Source: Mesorhizobium hawassense (lineage in GTDB: Bacteria; Pseudomonadota; Alphaproteobacteria; Rhizobiales; Rhizobiaceae). From it: a stretch of 64,000 bases of DNA. Every line of letters begins with the position of its first letter. Position 1 is the first letter of the stretch. The translations under genes and the position numbers were made by a program. Below, one piece after another: positions 9,047-17,743 of the stretch. Below the pieces are notes generated by a model. That model was not told where the DNA came from and ran no database searches. It was given only the letters and a program-made list of their open reading frames with translations. The stretch spans positions 62,001 through 126,000 of the forward strand of contig NZ_QMBP01000003.1 in NCBI RefSeq assembly GCF_003289945.1, given 5' to 3'.

Positions 9047-10858
9047 ATGGGAATTTATAGCTTCGGCGACTTCGAGCTTAATGAGGATTCCCGCGCCCTT
9101 CGTCTCGGCGGCAGCGAGATCGAGGCGCAGCCTTTGGTGTTCGATTTCCTCGCCGTTCTGCTGCGGCATCAAGACCGGGCGATGAGCAAGGACGAGCTGC
9201 TCGAAACGCTATGGCCCGGCGTGACGGTGACCGAGGCTTCGCTGCAGCGCGTGGCGAGCCTCGCCCGCGGCATTCTTCGCCAGGGCGGCATGGAGACGGC
9301 GCTGCGCAACCTGCCCCGCTTCGGCTACCGGATTTGCATCGATCGGCCCGACGGTTCGGAAAACAAGGCCGTCCCGGCCGGCGAGGTCGGCAAGCCTTCC
9401 GGCCCCGGCTCGCCAATCCTGTTGGCCCGCGCGGCCGTTGCGGTCCGAAAATGGCGTGAAGCCGCGACCGCCTTCGCCGAAGCGGATGCCGCCGACGAAC
9501 TGCTGACGGCCGATCTCGAGGAATGGGCCCTGGCGCTGGAGTGCATGGGACGGCCGATGGAAGCCATTCCGCTCCTGGCGCGCGCGGTGACTGAATACGG
9601 CGTCGCCGGCAAACGCCTGCGCGCGGCATCCCCGGCAATCACCCTTGCCATGATTCATCTGGAGAGAGGAGAGCTTGCCGCCGCCAAGGGCTGGCACAAG
9701 CGTGCCGCGCAGCTGATCGATAGCGAGACCGAGAGCCGGGAGCATGGTCTCTGGTGCTGGATGGGCGCGCGCATCAAGGGCGCGGAAGCCGAGCCGGAGC
9801 ATGCGCTTGCGCTTGCCGAGCAGGCTTTCGAGGTCGGCAGGAATATTGAGGACCCGGTCGTCGAGTCGCTCGGCCTCATCTATCGCGGCTTCTTCAAGCT
9901 TTGCCTCGGCGAAACAAAATCCGGGCAGGAGGACCAGGATTTTGCCGCAGCGCTTGGTCTCTCCAGCGATGTCGACCCGATCGTCGGCGGTATCCTCTAC
10001 TGCAACATTCTCTGGGCCTGCCGAAATTTCGGCGACTGGGCGAGAGCCAACCAATGGACCCTCAGCTACGAGGGCTGGTGCAGAGGACACGGGTTGGAGG
10101 AACTCACAGGCTCGTGCCGGCTGCATCGGGCCGAGGTGCTCGGCGTCCATGGCACGCTTAAGGAGGCGGAGGCGCTGGTGCGCGCCGCGCTCGACCAGCT
10201 TGCGCTCGACGCGCCCTGGGCCACGGGCGATGCGCTGCGCGTCCTGGGTGACATTCATCTTGCCGCCGGCGACTTCACCGAGGCGGAAACAGCTTATCGC
10301 GCGTCCCACGCCGCGGGCTGGGACCCGCAGCCCGGCCTTGCGCTGCTGCATCTCGAGCAGGGGCAGGCTGAGGCCGCTTTCAGCGCGCTCGAGCGGTCGC
10401 TGGTGGGGAACCGTTGGCCGACCTTGCAGCGGCGCGGTCTGGTGCTGGCCACGCTGGCCAAGGTGGCGGCACGCACCGATCGGCTGGGGCGCGCGAAAGA
10501 GGTCATCGCCGAGCTGGAAAGCGAGCCGCAACGCTGGCCGATGGCTTCGATCCGGGCGCTGGCCGCCGAGGCCAAGGCTGAACTGTTCATGCGGGAAGAT
10601 CGCCTCGCGGAAGCCGCGCAGGAGCTCCAGATCGCATGCTCGCGCTGGACCGAGATCGGCTCACCGATCAGTTGCGCGGATGCGAGGCTTTCGCTCGCGG
10701 CGCTGCTCATCCAGCTCGGCGACCGAACGGGCGCGGAGTTGGAGCTCGGCACCGTTCTGGCGGTCGCCACTAAAGTGGATTCACCACGTCTCATGCGCCG
10801 CTACGAGGCGTTGATGGCCCTGCTCGCCGGCGCACCGGCGCTAGCTGCCGGCGCATAA
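9047..10858 (+). CDS. Winged-helix transcriptional regulator with TPR-like C-terminus
   Basis: Protein of 603 aa. Residues ~1-100 are an OmpR/PhoB-type DNA-binding winged helix (MGIYSFGDFELNEDSRALRL, then SKDELLETLWPGVTVTEASLQR and a final RFGYRI wing). The rest is an all-helical, Ala/Leu-rich region with repeats of TPR type (for example EALVRAALDQLALDAPWATGDALRVLGDIHLAAGDFTEAETAY). No receiver domain or membrane helix is seen, so it is probably a cytoplasmic one-component regulator that senses through protein or ligand binding by the repeat domain. ATG 9047 follows a G-rich stretch; TTG 9038 is an alternative. The FAD oxidoreductase follows 69 bp downstream. Confidence 0.8.
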   Translation: MGIYSFGDFELNEDSRALRLGGSEIEAQPLVFDFLAVLLRHQDRAMSKDELLETLWPGVTVTEASLQRVASLARGILRQGGMETALRNLPRFGYRICIDRPDGSENKAVPAGEVGKPSGPGSPILLARAAVAVRKWREAATAFAEADAADELLTADLEEWALALECMGRPMEAIPLLARAVTEYGVAGKRLRAASPAITLAMIHLERGELAAAKGWHKRAAQLIDSETESREHGLWCWMGARIKGAEAEPEHALALAEQAFEVGRNIEDPVVESLGLIYRGFFKLCLGETKSGQEDQDFAAALGLSSDVDPIVGGILYCNILWACRNFGDWARANQWTLSYEGWCRGHGLEELTGSCRLHRAEVLGVHGTLKEAEALVRAALDQLALDAPWATGDALRVLGDIHLAAGDFTEAETAYRASHAAGWDPQPGLALLHLEQGQAEAAFSALERSLVGNRWPTLQRRGLVLATLAKVAARTDRLGRAKEVIAELESEPQRWPMASIRALAAEAKAELFMREDRLAEAAQELQIACSRWTEIGSPISCADARLSLAALLIQLGDRTGAELELGTVLAVATKVDSPRLMRRYEALMALLAGAPALAAGA

Positions 10859-10927
10859 GTCGTGCGTCTCGCTTGAGGTCCAGCCAGCGCGGTGGCATGA
10901 CGGGGAAAATCTCCCCAAAGGTCGAGC

Positions 10928-12001
10928 ATGAGCAGCGCAAAACAAGTCATCGTCATCGGCGCCGGTATCGTCGGCGCCTCGATCGCCTGGCATCTGACGA
11001 AGGCCGGCGGTTGCGTCACTGTCGTGTCGGAGAGCGGCGCCGGCGGCGTCGCGACGCCAAATTCCTTCGCCTGGATCAATGCCAGCTGGGGCAATCCCGA
11101 GAGTTATTTCCGGCTACGCGTCCGCGCCATGGCCGAATGGAAGCGTTTGGCGAGCGAGTTGCCCGGGCTGCCGCTCGCCTGGTGCGGCGGCCTGTGCTTC
11201 GATCTGCCTGCCGACAAGCTGGAAGCCTATGCGGCCGAACATTCCTCATGGGGTTACGGCATCGAACGCGTCGACCGTGAGCGGGCGGCGCAAATCGAGC
11301 CCAATCTTGTCGAGCCCCCGGATTTCGCCGTCTACGTCGCGCAGGAAGGCGTGGCCGAGCCGGTCGCCGCCGCCAAGGCGCTGCTGGCGGATGCCGAACG
11401 GCTTGGCGCGCGCGTGATCGCCGGCACGGTGGAGAGGTTGGCGTCGACCGGAGGCAAGGTCACCGGCGTGGTCGTTTCGGGCGAAATCATCTGCGCGGAC
11501 GACATCGTCATCGCGGCCGGCACGGGCGCGCCGGCGATAGCCGCTACGGCCGGCATCGAATTGCCTATCAACACCCCGCCGGGCCTCATCGTGCATTCAA
11601 GTCCCCACAAGAAACTGCTCAGCGGGCTGGTGCATGCCGACAGGTTGCATATGCGCCAGACCGCCGAGGGCCGCATCATAGCCGGCTCGGATTTCGCCGG
11701 CGGCGATCCTGGCGAAAACCCGGAAGCCACGGCGCGCGACTTGTTCGCGGTCATGAAGGCGGCTTTGCGCGGCGCGGACGGACTGGAGCTCGATTTCCAT
11801 ACGGTCGGCTACCGGCCCAATCCCGTCGACGGTTTTCCGATCGTCGGCCGCGCCGGGGGCGTCGGCGGCCTCTACATCGCCGTCATGCATTCGGGCATCA
11901 CGCTGGCGCCGGCCGTCGGTTTGTTTGCCACGCACGAGATCCTCGACGGCGAGCGCGATCCGTTGCTGGTACCGTATGGGCTGGAACGTTTCGCCCAATA
12001 G
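10928..12001 (+). CDS. FAD-dependent oxidoreductase (DAO family)
   Basis: Protein of 357 aa of the D-amino-acid-oxidase/glycine-oxidase fold. The N-terminal dinucleotide motif is VIVIGAGIVGASIAWHL (~res 7-23), and the C-terminal GYRPNPVDGFPIVGRAGGVGGLYIAVMHSG is the typical FAD and substrate closing segment. It probably oxidises a small amine or amino acid at the cytoplasmic face. It lies downstream of the TPR regulator in the same direction. AAAGG lies nine bases before the ATG. The substrate is unknown. Confidence 0.85.
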   Translation: MSSAKQVIVIGAGIVGASIAWHLTKAGGCVTVVSESGAGGVATPNSFAWINASWGNPESYFRLRVRAMAEWKRLASELPGLPLAWCGGLCFDLPADKLEAYAAEHSSWGYGIERVDRERAAQIEPNLVEPPDFAVYVAQEGVAEPVAAAKALLADAERLGARVIAGTVERLASTGGKVTGVVVSGEIICADDIVIAAGTGAPAIAATAGIELPINTPPGLIVHSSPHKKLLSGLVHADRLHMRQTAEGRIIAGSDFAGGDPGENPEATARDLFAVMKAALRGADGLELDFHTVGYRPNPVDGFPIVGRAGGVGGLYIAVMHSGITLAPAVGLFATHEILDGERDPLLVPYGLERFAQ

Positions 12002-12050
12002 ATTGGCGAGCGGTACCGCCAGTCGACGTTTTTGGAGTTAGCGCTCTACG

Positions 12051-12086
12051 GCGCCCCCCTCTGTCCTGCCGGACAGAGGGGGGCGC
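12051..12086. terminator. Perfect 16-bp hairpin between convergent genes
   Basis: GCGCCCCCCTCTGTCC and its exact complement flank a 4-base TGCC loop. It lies between the oxidoreductase and the glutamine amidotransferase, which converge, and could stop both transcripts, but neither side is followed by a T-run. The sequence also resembles one arm of dispersed palindromes in Mesorhizobium-type genomes, so it may be a repeat first and a terminator second. Confidence 0.6.
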
Positions 12087-12103
12087 GAAGGAACTCGACC
12101 TAA

Positions 12104-12904
12104 CTAACTGGCCAGCGCCCAACGCGTCGTCGCCGGAGCGAAAGGCCGGATGCTGGTGCCGTCCCGGGTCATCGTCACGAAGCTCGACTGCGGAATCTCG
12201 CGCCAGATACGGCCATCGCGGTCGAACGGCTCGGAGACGACGCAGCGGCCCGCGCGCTTGGCGAAGGCAGCGGTGTAGAGCGTCGGCGCGTGATCGTCAG
12301 TGGCGTAGCGAACGGCATGAAGCGCCTCGCCGTCGCTGAAGGCGGCCGTCAGTTTCAGCGACGGCTCGATGCCGGCAACGCGCGAAGCCTCGATGACGCG
12401 ACTGGTGACACGCGACACCGCGCCGTAAGGATCGCTGGAGAGCCCTTCGCCAATCATCAGGCGGAAGAGCAATTCGGAATCGGTCGCCCCTTCAAGCTGA
12501 TCGAACAAATCATCCGAGAGCGCGTTCTCCAGCCGACGGCGGATCTTTTCAAAACCGCCGATCTGCCCGTTGTGCATGAACGACCACCTGCCCGAGGTGA
12601 ACGGGTGGCAGTTCAGGCGACTGGTGGCGCCGCCGGTCGAGGCGCGGACGTGTGCAAGGAACAGGCCCGACTTGATCTGCCGGCCAAGACTCCTGAGGTT
12701 GGAGTCGGACCAGGCTGGCAGGATGTCGCGGTAGAGGCCGGGTTCCGGCCGGTCACCATACCAGGCCACGCCGAAGCCGTCGGCATTGGTCGGAGATTTT
12801 GCCTCCCGCGCATGACTGCTCTGGGCAATCAGCGAATGGGAGGGCGCAGCGATGACATCTTCCAGGAAGATCGCGTCGCCGAGATCGGCAGCCCACCTGC
12901 ACAT
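12104..12904 (-). CDS. Class II glutamine amidotransferase (YafJ family), copy A
   Basis: Protein of 266 aa that starts MCRW, so removal of Met leaves the Cys nucleophile of an Ntn-type glutaminase. SPTNADGFGVAWY, LAHVRASTGG, NCHPF and FMHNGQI mark the GATase II domain. YafJ-type proteins have the glutaminase domain alone and their ammonia acceptor is unknown. It is a close paralogue of the gene at 13039-13839: same length, no gaps, roughly four-fifths identical by eye. Confidence 0.88.
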   Translation of the reverse strand: MCRWAADLGDAIFLEDVIAAPSHSLIAQSSHAREAKSPTNADGFGVAWYGDRPEPGLYRDILPAWSDSNLRSLGRQIKSGLFLAHVRASTGGATSRLNCHPFTSGRWSFMHNGQIGGFEKIRRRLENALSDDLFDQLEGATDSELLFRLMIGEGLSSDPYGAVSRVTSRVIEASRVAGIEPSLKLTAAFSDGEALHAVRYATDDHAPTLYTAAFAKRAGRCVVSEPFDRDGRIWREIPQSSFVTMTRDGTSIRPFAPATTRWALAS

Positions 12905-12909
12905 TGTGT

Positions 12910-12988
12910 CCTGTCATCCTCTGTTCGTGCGTTTTCAAGCGCGCGAACTATTCCATTTCGCCGCTCGTTGGGCGCCACAGATGACAGG
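12910..12988. promoter_or_regulatory. Inverted repeat upstream of amidotransferase copy A
   Basis: CCTGTCATC (12910-12918) and GATGACAGG (12980-12988) are exact complements separated by 61 bases, just upstream of the copy A start. They could be paired operator half-sites or the ends of a remnant repeat. No clear -35/-10 pair was identified. Confidence 0.3.
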
Positions 12989-13001
12989 GTGACGGTTTGA
13001 C

Positions 13002-13037
13002 GTCCTTACGCCGCGCTTATGTTTTGCTGATCCTTGA
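13002..13037. promoter_or_regulatory. Conserved ~34-bp motif, copy 2
   Basis: Second copy of the motif at 8983-9018 (29 of 34 bases shared). It lies between the two amidotransferase genes, touching the stop of copy B (13039) and about 100 bases upstream of copy A. Shared use by two loci 4 kb apart suggests a common regulator or sigma factor, or a common repeat ancestry. Confidence 0.45.
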
Positions 13038-13038
13038 C

Positions 13039-13839
13039 TCAGCCGACAAGCGCCAGCGGGGCCACCGCCGGCGCGAACTGGCGGATGCTGGTGCCACCCC
13101 TCGTCATGATGACGAAGCTCGAGGGTGGGATCGCCTGCCATTCGCTGCCGTCGCGATCGAAGGGTTCGGAGACGATGCAATGGCCGGCGCGCCTAGCGAA
13201 GGCGCCGGTATAGAGCGTCGGCGCATGGTCGTCGGTGGCGTAGCGTACGGCATAGAGGGCTTCGCCGTCGGAAAGGGCCGCGGTCAGTTTCAGCGCCGGC
13301 TCGATGCCGGCGCGGCGCGCGGCTTCGATGACGCGGCCGGTGGCGCGCGCAACCGCGCCTTGCGGGTCCGTCGCCAGCCCCTGGTCGATCATCAGGAGAA
13401 AGAAAAGCTCGGAATCGGTGGTACCTTCGCGCTGGTCGAAGACGTCGTCGGAAAGCGAGTTCTCCAGCGCACGGCGGATCTTTTCGAAGCCGCCGATCTG
13501 GCCGTTATGCATGAACGACCAGCGGCCAGAGATGAAGGGATGGCAATTCATGCGGCTGGTGGCGCCGCCGGTCGAAGCGCGGACATGCGCTAGGAACAGG
13601 CCGGACTTGATCTGCCGGCACAGGCTTTTCAGGTTGGGATCGGACCAGGCCGGCAGGATGTCGCGGTAGAGGCCGGGCTCGGGCCGGTCGCCATACCAGG
13701 CAAGGCCGAAGCCGTCGCCATTGGTCGGCGACTTGGCTTCCTGGGCACGGTGGCTCTGGGCGATCAGCGAATGGCAGGGCGCGGTGATGATGTCTTCGAG
13801 GAAGACCGCTTCACCAAGATAGGCCGCCCACCGGCACAT
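13039..13839 (-). CDS. Class II glutamine amidotransferase (YafJ family), copy B
   Basis: Paralogue of copy A, 266 aa. The catalytic Cys2 (MCRWAAYLGEAVF), the GATase motifs NGDGFGLAWY, LAHVRASTGG and FMHNGQIGGFEKI, and the C-terminal FDRDG region are all kept, so both copies look active. Tandem, same orientation, 134 bp apart: a local duplication that has since diverged mainly in the C-terminal half. It begins 16 bp upstream of the DUF6356 gene region, which is transcribed in the same direction ahead of it. Confidence 0.88.
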   Translation of the reverse strand: MCRWAAYLGEAVFLEDIITAPCHSLIAQSHRAQEAKSPTNGDGFGLAWYGDRPEPGLYRDILPAWSDPNLKSLCRQIKSGLFLAHVRASTGGATSRMNCHPFISGRWSFMHNGQIGGFEKIRRALENSLSDDVFDQREGTTDSELFFLLMIDQGLATDPQGAVARATGRVIEAARRAGIEPALKLTAALSDGEALYAVRYATDDHAPTLYTGAFARRAGHCIVSEPFDRDGSEWQAIPPSSFVIMTRGGTSIRQFAPAVAPLALVG

Positions 13840-13855
13840 CGCTTTCCACCATCTA

Positions 13856-14110
13856 TCAGGCGCGATCCATCAGAGCCGCCGGCTCCTTGACCGCATGCGA
13901 GCCTCGGTTGTGCGTGCGCTCATAGAGCTCGCGAACGATTCGACTCGCCGTAGTTTCGAACAGAAATGGCAAGAAAGCGTGAACGAGCGCGGCGGCCGCC
14001 GCCATCGACAGGCGCGAACAGAACCAGGCGGCGAAGGCCATGTGGCCGAAATAGGTCTCGCCGACCTTCTCAGGGTGAGAGGTGAAGAGTGCCGTAAGCC
14101 GTGTCGTCAT
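13856..14110 (-). CDS. DUF6356-like small membrane-associated protein
   Basis: Protein of 84 aa beginning MTTRLTALFTSHPEKVGETYFGHMAFAAWFCSRL, followed by an Ala-rich hydrophobic helix (LSMAAAAALVHAFLPFLF) and a C-terminal TTASRIVRELYERTHNR segment. This fits the DUF6356 family, which has no known role. GGAGGGA lies upstream of the ATG. It is divergent from the Lrp/AsnC gene (115 bp between starts) and in line with the two amidotransferase genes, so it may head their transcript. Confidence 0.7.
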   Translation of the reverse strand: MTTRLTALFTSHPEKVGETYFGHMAFAAWFCSRLSMAAAAALVHAFLPFLFETTASRIVRELYERTHNRGSHAVKEPAALMDRA

Positions 14111-14225
14111 GGTGATCCCTCCTGCCGGGATGAGCCCCGATGATGAGTATCCTGCCACATGGCTTTGGTTCATTGATCCCAATTTGTCCTTGCCTTCTAC
14201 CATTTCATGGGACATTCATCCCATT

Positions 14226-14696
14226 GTGGTAACGGAAATCGATGAAATCGATCGAAGATTGCTGGCCGAGCTGCAACGCAACGGCACGCTTTCGGTCGAC
14301 CAGCTGTCGGAGCGGGTGGCGCTGTCGCGCAATGCCTGCTGGCGACGGGTCAAGCGGCTGGAGGAGGATGGCGTCATCATCGGGCGCGTCGCGCTGGTCG
14401 ATGCCGACAAGGTCGGGCTCGGCCTCTCCGTCTTCATCCTGATCCGCACCTCGAACCATGACCCGGACTGGCTGCAGAAGTTCCGCGCGGCGGTGACCGG
14501 TTTCGCCGAGATCACCGGCGTCTACCGCATGTCCGGCGACCTCGACTATGTGCTGAGAGCCCGCGTCGCCGACGTGAAAGCCTATGACCGTCTCTACCAG
14601 CGGCTGATCGCCAAGGTGGCGCTGTCGGACGTCTCGGCCTCCTTCGTGATGGAGGAGATCAAGGAGACGACCGTGGTGCCGGTGGAGCTTCGTTGA
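14226..14696 (+). CDS. Lrp/AsnC family transcriptional regulator
   Basis: Protein of about 156 aa with an N-terminal helix-turn-helix (EIDEIDRRLLAELQRNGTLSVDQLSERVALSRNACWRRVKRLEEDGVI) and a C-terminal RAM ligand-binding domain (AEITGVYRMSGDLDYVLRARVADVKAYDRLY). Such proteins sense amino acids and form octamers. I take the GTG at 14226 because the product then matches family length; the frame stays open upstream to 14082 without homology. It probably controls itself and the divergent DUF6356/amidotransferase cluster. Confidence 0.85.
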   Translation: MVTEIDEIDRRLLAELQRNGTLSVDQLSERVALSRNACWRRVKRLEEDGVIIGRVALVDADKVGLGLSVFILIRTSNHDPDWLQKFRAAVTGFAEITGVYRMSGDLDYVLRARVADVKAYDRLYQRLIAKVALSDVSASFVMEEIKETTVVPVELR

Positions 14697-14785
14697 CGAC
14701 GCTGGAGCCGGACGCCAAAGAAAGCCGTTGATAGGCCTACGCCGGAGTTGACCGAATCGGCATTCGCGCCGATAGGAATGCGCTC

Positions 14786-15271
14786 ATGCGCACGGCTGTC
14801 CATCCTTCCTCCGTCATCGGCCCCACCGTCGGTTTCGTCAGGCTTCCGCATGGCGAGGGCCTGCCCCTGCCGGCTTATGAGAGCGCGGGCGCGGCCGGCA
14901 TGGATTTGCGGGCCGCGGTGCCGGAAGACCGGCCGCTGCTCATTCTGCCGGGGAAACGCGCGCTGGTTCCGACCGGTCTGGTCCTGGAAATCCCAGAAGG
15001 CATGGAAGGCCAGGTGCGGCCACGCTCCGGCCTTGCCTTCAAGCATGGCCTCACCGTCCTCAACTCGCCCGGCACCGTCGACAGCGACTATCGCGGCGAG
15101 GTGAAGGTGCTGCTCGTCAATCTCGGCGACGAGGATTTCTCGGTGACGCGCGGCATGCGTATCGCCCAGATCGTCTTCGCCGCTGTGACCCAGGTTACGG
15201 TCGAGGAGCGCGCGCTGGCCGGCGGCACGACGCGCGGCGCCGGCGGTTTCGGATCGACCGGCACCGCCTGA
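14786..15271 (+). CDS. dut: dUTP pyrophosphatase
   Basis: Trimeric dUTPase of 161 aa that hydrolyses dUTP to dUMP and keeps uracil out of DNA. All five motifs are visible: [33 protein letters not shown] and the C-terminal glycine-rich [10 protein letters not shown] arm. It is followed directly by the HAD phosphatase gene (TGA then ATG, no gap), so the two are translated from one message. Confidence 0.96.
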   Translation: MRTAVHPSSVIGPTVGFVRLPHGEGLPLPAYESAGAAGMDLRAAVPEDRPLLILPGKRALVPTGLVLEIPEGMEGQVRPRSGLAFKHGLTVLNSPGTVDSDYRGEVKVLLVNLGDEDFSVTRGMRIAQIVFAAVTQVTVEERALAGGTTRGAGGFGSTGTA

Positions 15272-15931
15272 ATGCAAGTTCCAAGACTGATCATTTTCGA
15301 CTGCGACGGGGTTCTGGTCGATACCGAGAACCTTGCCAATCGACGCCTCGCCGAATGGCTGACCGCCGCCGGTTTTGCGACCAGTTTCGAATATTGCCGC
15401 AAGCATTTCTCCGGCCGCAGCATGGTCTCGGTGCAGAAGGAAATTGAAGAGACGACAGACGTCGGGCTCGGCGCCGACTTCGTCGATCGCTGGAATGCCG
15501 GCCTGCCGGAACTCTTTTCGCACGGCGTCGAGGCGATCCCCTATGTGCGCGAGTTCGTCGAAGCAGTCCGCGCGGCCGGCATCGCCTATTGCGTCGCCTC
15601 TTCGGCACGGGTCTCGAAGATGCACATCACGCTCGGCCAGACGGGGCTGTTGCCGTTGTTCGAGCACGCCATGTTCTCAGCCACCATGGTCAGCCGCGGC
15701 AAGCCGTTCCCGGACCTCTTCCTGCATGCCGCAAAGACGATTGGGATTGCGCCGGCCGACTGTATCGTCATCGAGGACAGCGTCGCCGGAACGCAGGCCG
15801 GCATCGCCGCCGGCATGCGGGTGTTCTCCTACCATGCCGATCCGCTCACCGACCGCGACGGCCTGGCGGCAGCCGGCGGCATCCTGTTCGACGATATGCG
15901 AGAACTCGCCGGACTGGTGCCGATCCTTTGA
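15272..15931 (+). CDS. HAD-superfamily phosphatase (beta-phosphoglucomutase-like)
   Basis: Protein of 219 aa. HAD motif I is FDCDGVLVDTENL with the nucleophile and acid Asp pair, motif II YCVASSARVSKM, motif III Lys in SRGKPFPDLF and motif IV VIEDSVAGTQAGIAAGM. The GVLVDTE variant is typical of sugar-phosphate phosphatases and phosphoglucomutase-like members. The start codon abuts the dut stop. A nucleotide or sugar-phosphate substrate is possible but not shown. Confidence 0.88.
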   Translation: MQVPRLIIFDCDGVLVDTENLANRRLAEWLTAAGFATSFEYCRKHFSGRSMVSVQKEIEETTDVGLGADFVDRWNAGLPELFSHGVEAIPYVREFVEAVRAAGIAYCVASSARVSKMHITLGQTGLLPLFEHAMFSATMVSRGKPFPDLFLHAAKTIGIAPADCIVIEDSVAGTQAGIAAGMRVFSYHADPLTDRDGLAAAGGILFDDMRELAGLVPIL

Positions 15932-16003
15932 TCCGGCACCCGGCTTTACGGCGAAATCTTCCATGCTAGCCTGCAGCCGTCAGACAGCCGGCGGCTCCCA
16001 CGC

Positions 16004-16858
16004 ATGAAACCCACCCTGCTTCGCCTCGCCCTTGCTCTCGTGCTTCTGCCATGGCTATGGGGCCCGGCAAGCGCGGAGGACGTCGGCTTTCCGGATCTTG
16101 GCAGCGCCATCCCCGGCCACAAGGACGTCACCTATCTCGATCTCGGCAAGATGGTCATCCCCGATCTGGCGCCGAACGCCGATGGCTTCTACCACGGCAC
16201 CTTGCCGATCGAGATGCGCCACATCGAGGGTCCGGACGGCGGCGGCTCGCCGCCCGAGACATCGAGCCTGCCCAACGCCGCCGTGCTCCTCATCAAAGCC
16301 GGCGGCAAGGACCGGCTGACCATGCTGTTCGATCTCGGCGACTCTCCCGACAGCGCCGAAGGCTACGCGGTGCTGGCGCTCTACGATCTGACCGGCAAGC
16401 CCACGCTGCTCGACGCGGTCAATGTCGCCGTCGACCGCAGCACCTATTTCCGCGAACCGAACAAGCTGTCGGTCGGCGCCGGCGACGATGTGCTCATCAC
16501 CATGAGCACGCATTTCAATTCGAGCCAGGGCTATGTGATCACACCGCTGATCATGGTGCGCAACGACAAGTTCGAGCTGATCGACATGATCTACACCTTC
16601 GACGAAAGACTGTGCACTTACAGCCGCAAGCAGGACATCGCTTTCCGTACCATTCCCGGCAGCCAGCCGCATGCAGCCTTCAAGGTCACGGTGATCGACG
16701 CCACGATACCGAGCGGAGACAGCTGCGACGACGCGCCGCCCAAGGCGTCGTCGAAAGACATCTCCGTCATTTATCGCTGGAACAAGAAAGCGTCGCGCTA
16801 CGTGGCGGGTTCAAACGCCCTCAAACGTTTGTCAGCAGAGAACGAGAAACGCTTCTGA
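16004..16858 (+). CDS. Exported protein of unknown function
   Basis: Protein of 284 aa with a clear signal peptide (MKPTLLRLALALVLLPWLWGPASAED, cleavage after ASA). The mature part looks like a single beta-rich domain and includes two Cys (LCTYSRKQ and DSCDDAPP) that could form a disulfide in the periplasm. I do not recognise the family. It lies between the HAD gene and the PEP-mutase-like gene with 72- and 79-bp gaps, all on the plus strand. Confidence 0.7.
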   Translation: MKPTLLRLALALVLLPWLWGPASAEDVGFPDLGSAIPGHKDVTYLDLGKMVIPDLAPNADGFYHGTLPIEMRHIEGPDGGGSPPETSSLPNAAVLLIKAGGKDRLTMLFDLGDSPDSAEGYAVLALYDLTGKPTLLDAVNVAVDRSTYFREPNKLSVGAGDDVLITMSTHFNSSQGYVITPLIMVRNDKFELIDMIYTFDERLCTYSRKQDIAFRTIPGSQPHAAFKVTVIDATIPSGDSCDDAPPKASSKDISVIYRWNKKASRYVAGSNALKRLSAENEKRF

Positions 16859-16937
16859 TCCAACCGCATTCGTTTGCCCGGGCCGAGCGGCCGCGTTAGG
16901 TTCGCCGCACGAAACCGCTCATGATTGAGGACCCGCC

Positions 16938-17741
16938 ATGGACAAGGGCAAGATTTTTCGCGAACTGCATGCCTCCACCTTCGTCATGCCCAATCCCTGG
17001 GATGTCGGCACGACCAAGCTTCTCGCTTCGTTCGGTTTCAAGGCGCTGGCCACGACCAGCGCCGGCTTTGCCTTCTCGCGCGGCCTGCCGGACGGCGCCG
17101 TGACGTTCGACGCCATGATCCACCATTGCCGCGAGGTGACAGCGGCGACGGACCTGCCGGTTTCGGCCGATCTGGAGCGCGGCAAGGGCGACAGCCCCGA
17201 GCAGGCGGCCGAGACCATCTTCGCGGCAGAGGCCGCGGGCCTCGCCGGCTGCTCGATCGAGGACCATACCGGCGACGCCGCCAATCCGATCTATGATTTC
17301 ACGCTGGCGACCGAGCGCGTCGCCGCCGCCGTCGAGGCCGCCCGCGCGCTCAAGCACGATTTCGTCTTCACCGCGCGGGCCGAGAATTTCCTGTGGGGCA
17401 AGAGCGACCTCGACGACACCATCAAGCGGCTGCAGGCTTTCGAGAAGGCCGGCGCCGACGTGCTTTATGCGCCGGGGATCAGCGATGTCGATATGGTGCG
17501 CACGATCTGCTCGTCGGTGAGCCGGCCGGTCAATGTGATGGCCCGGCCAGGCTTCACCGTCGCCGACCTTGCCACGGCCGGCGTCAAGCGCATCTCGCTC
17601 GGACCATGGCTGACCAATTTCGCCTATGGCATGCTGGAGACGGCGGCGCGCGAAATCCAGCAGGACGGCACATTCGGCTTCACCCGCGCCGCGATGCCGT
17701 TCGGCAAACTGCAGGCGCTGTTTCGTGGTGCAGCTGAGTAA
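16938..17741 (+). CDS. Isocitrate lyase/PEP mutase family protein
   Basis: TIM-barrel enzyme of 267 aa in the ICL/PEP mutase superfamily: FVMPNPWDVGTTKLLASFGFKALATTSAGFAFSRG, the metal-binding region VSADLERGKG, SIEDHTGD, and FTARAENFLWG. The KKCGH loop of true isocitrate lyase is absent, so it is not AceA; the better guess is cleavage or isomerisation of a 2-oxo or phosphono acid. GAGGA precedes the ATG. It converges on the EI24 gene with two bases between stops. Confidence 0.85.
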   Translation: MDKGKIFRELHASTFVMPNPWDVGTTKLLASFGFKALATTSAGFAFSRGLPDGAVTFDAMIHHCREVTAATDLPVSADLERGKGDSPEQAAETIFAAEAAGLAGCSIEDHTGDAANPIYDFTLATERVAAAVEAARALKHDFVFTARAENFLWGKSDLDDTIKRLQAFEKAGADVLYAPGISDVDMVRTICSSVSRPVNVMARPGFTVADLATAGVKRISLGPWLTNFAYGMLETAAREIQQDGTFGFTRAAMPFGKLQALFRGAAE

Positions 17742-17743
17742 GG

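Noticed and set aside
16938..17741. Isocitrate lyase (glyoxylate cycle)
   Set aside because: The catalytic KKCGH motif and the family's greater length are lacking; it belongs to the wider ICL/PEP mutase superfamily.
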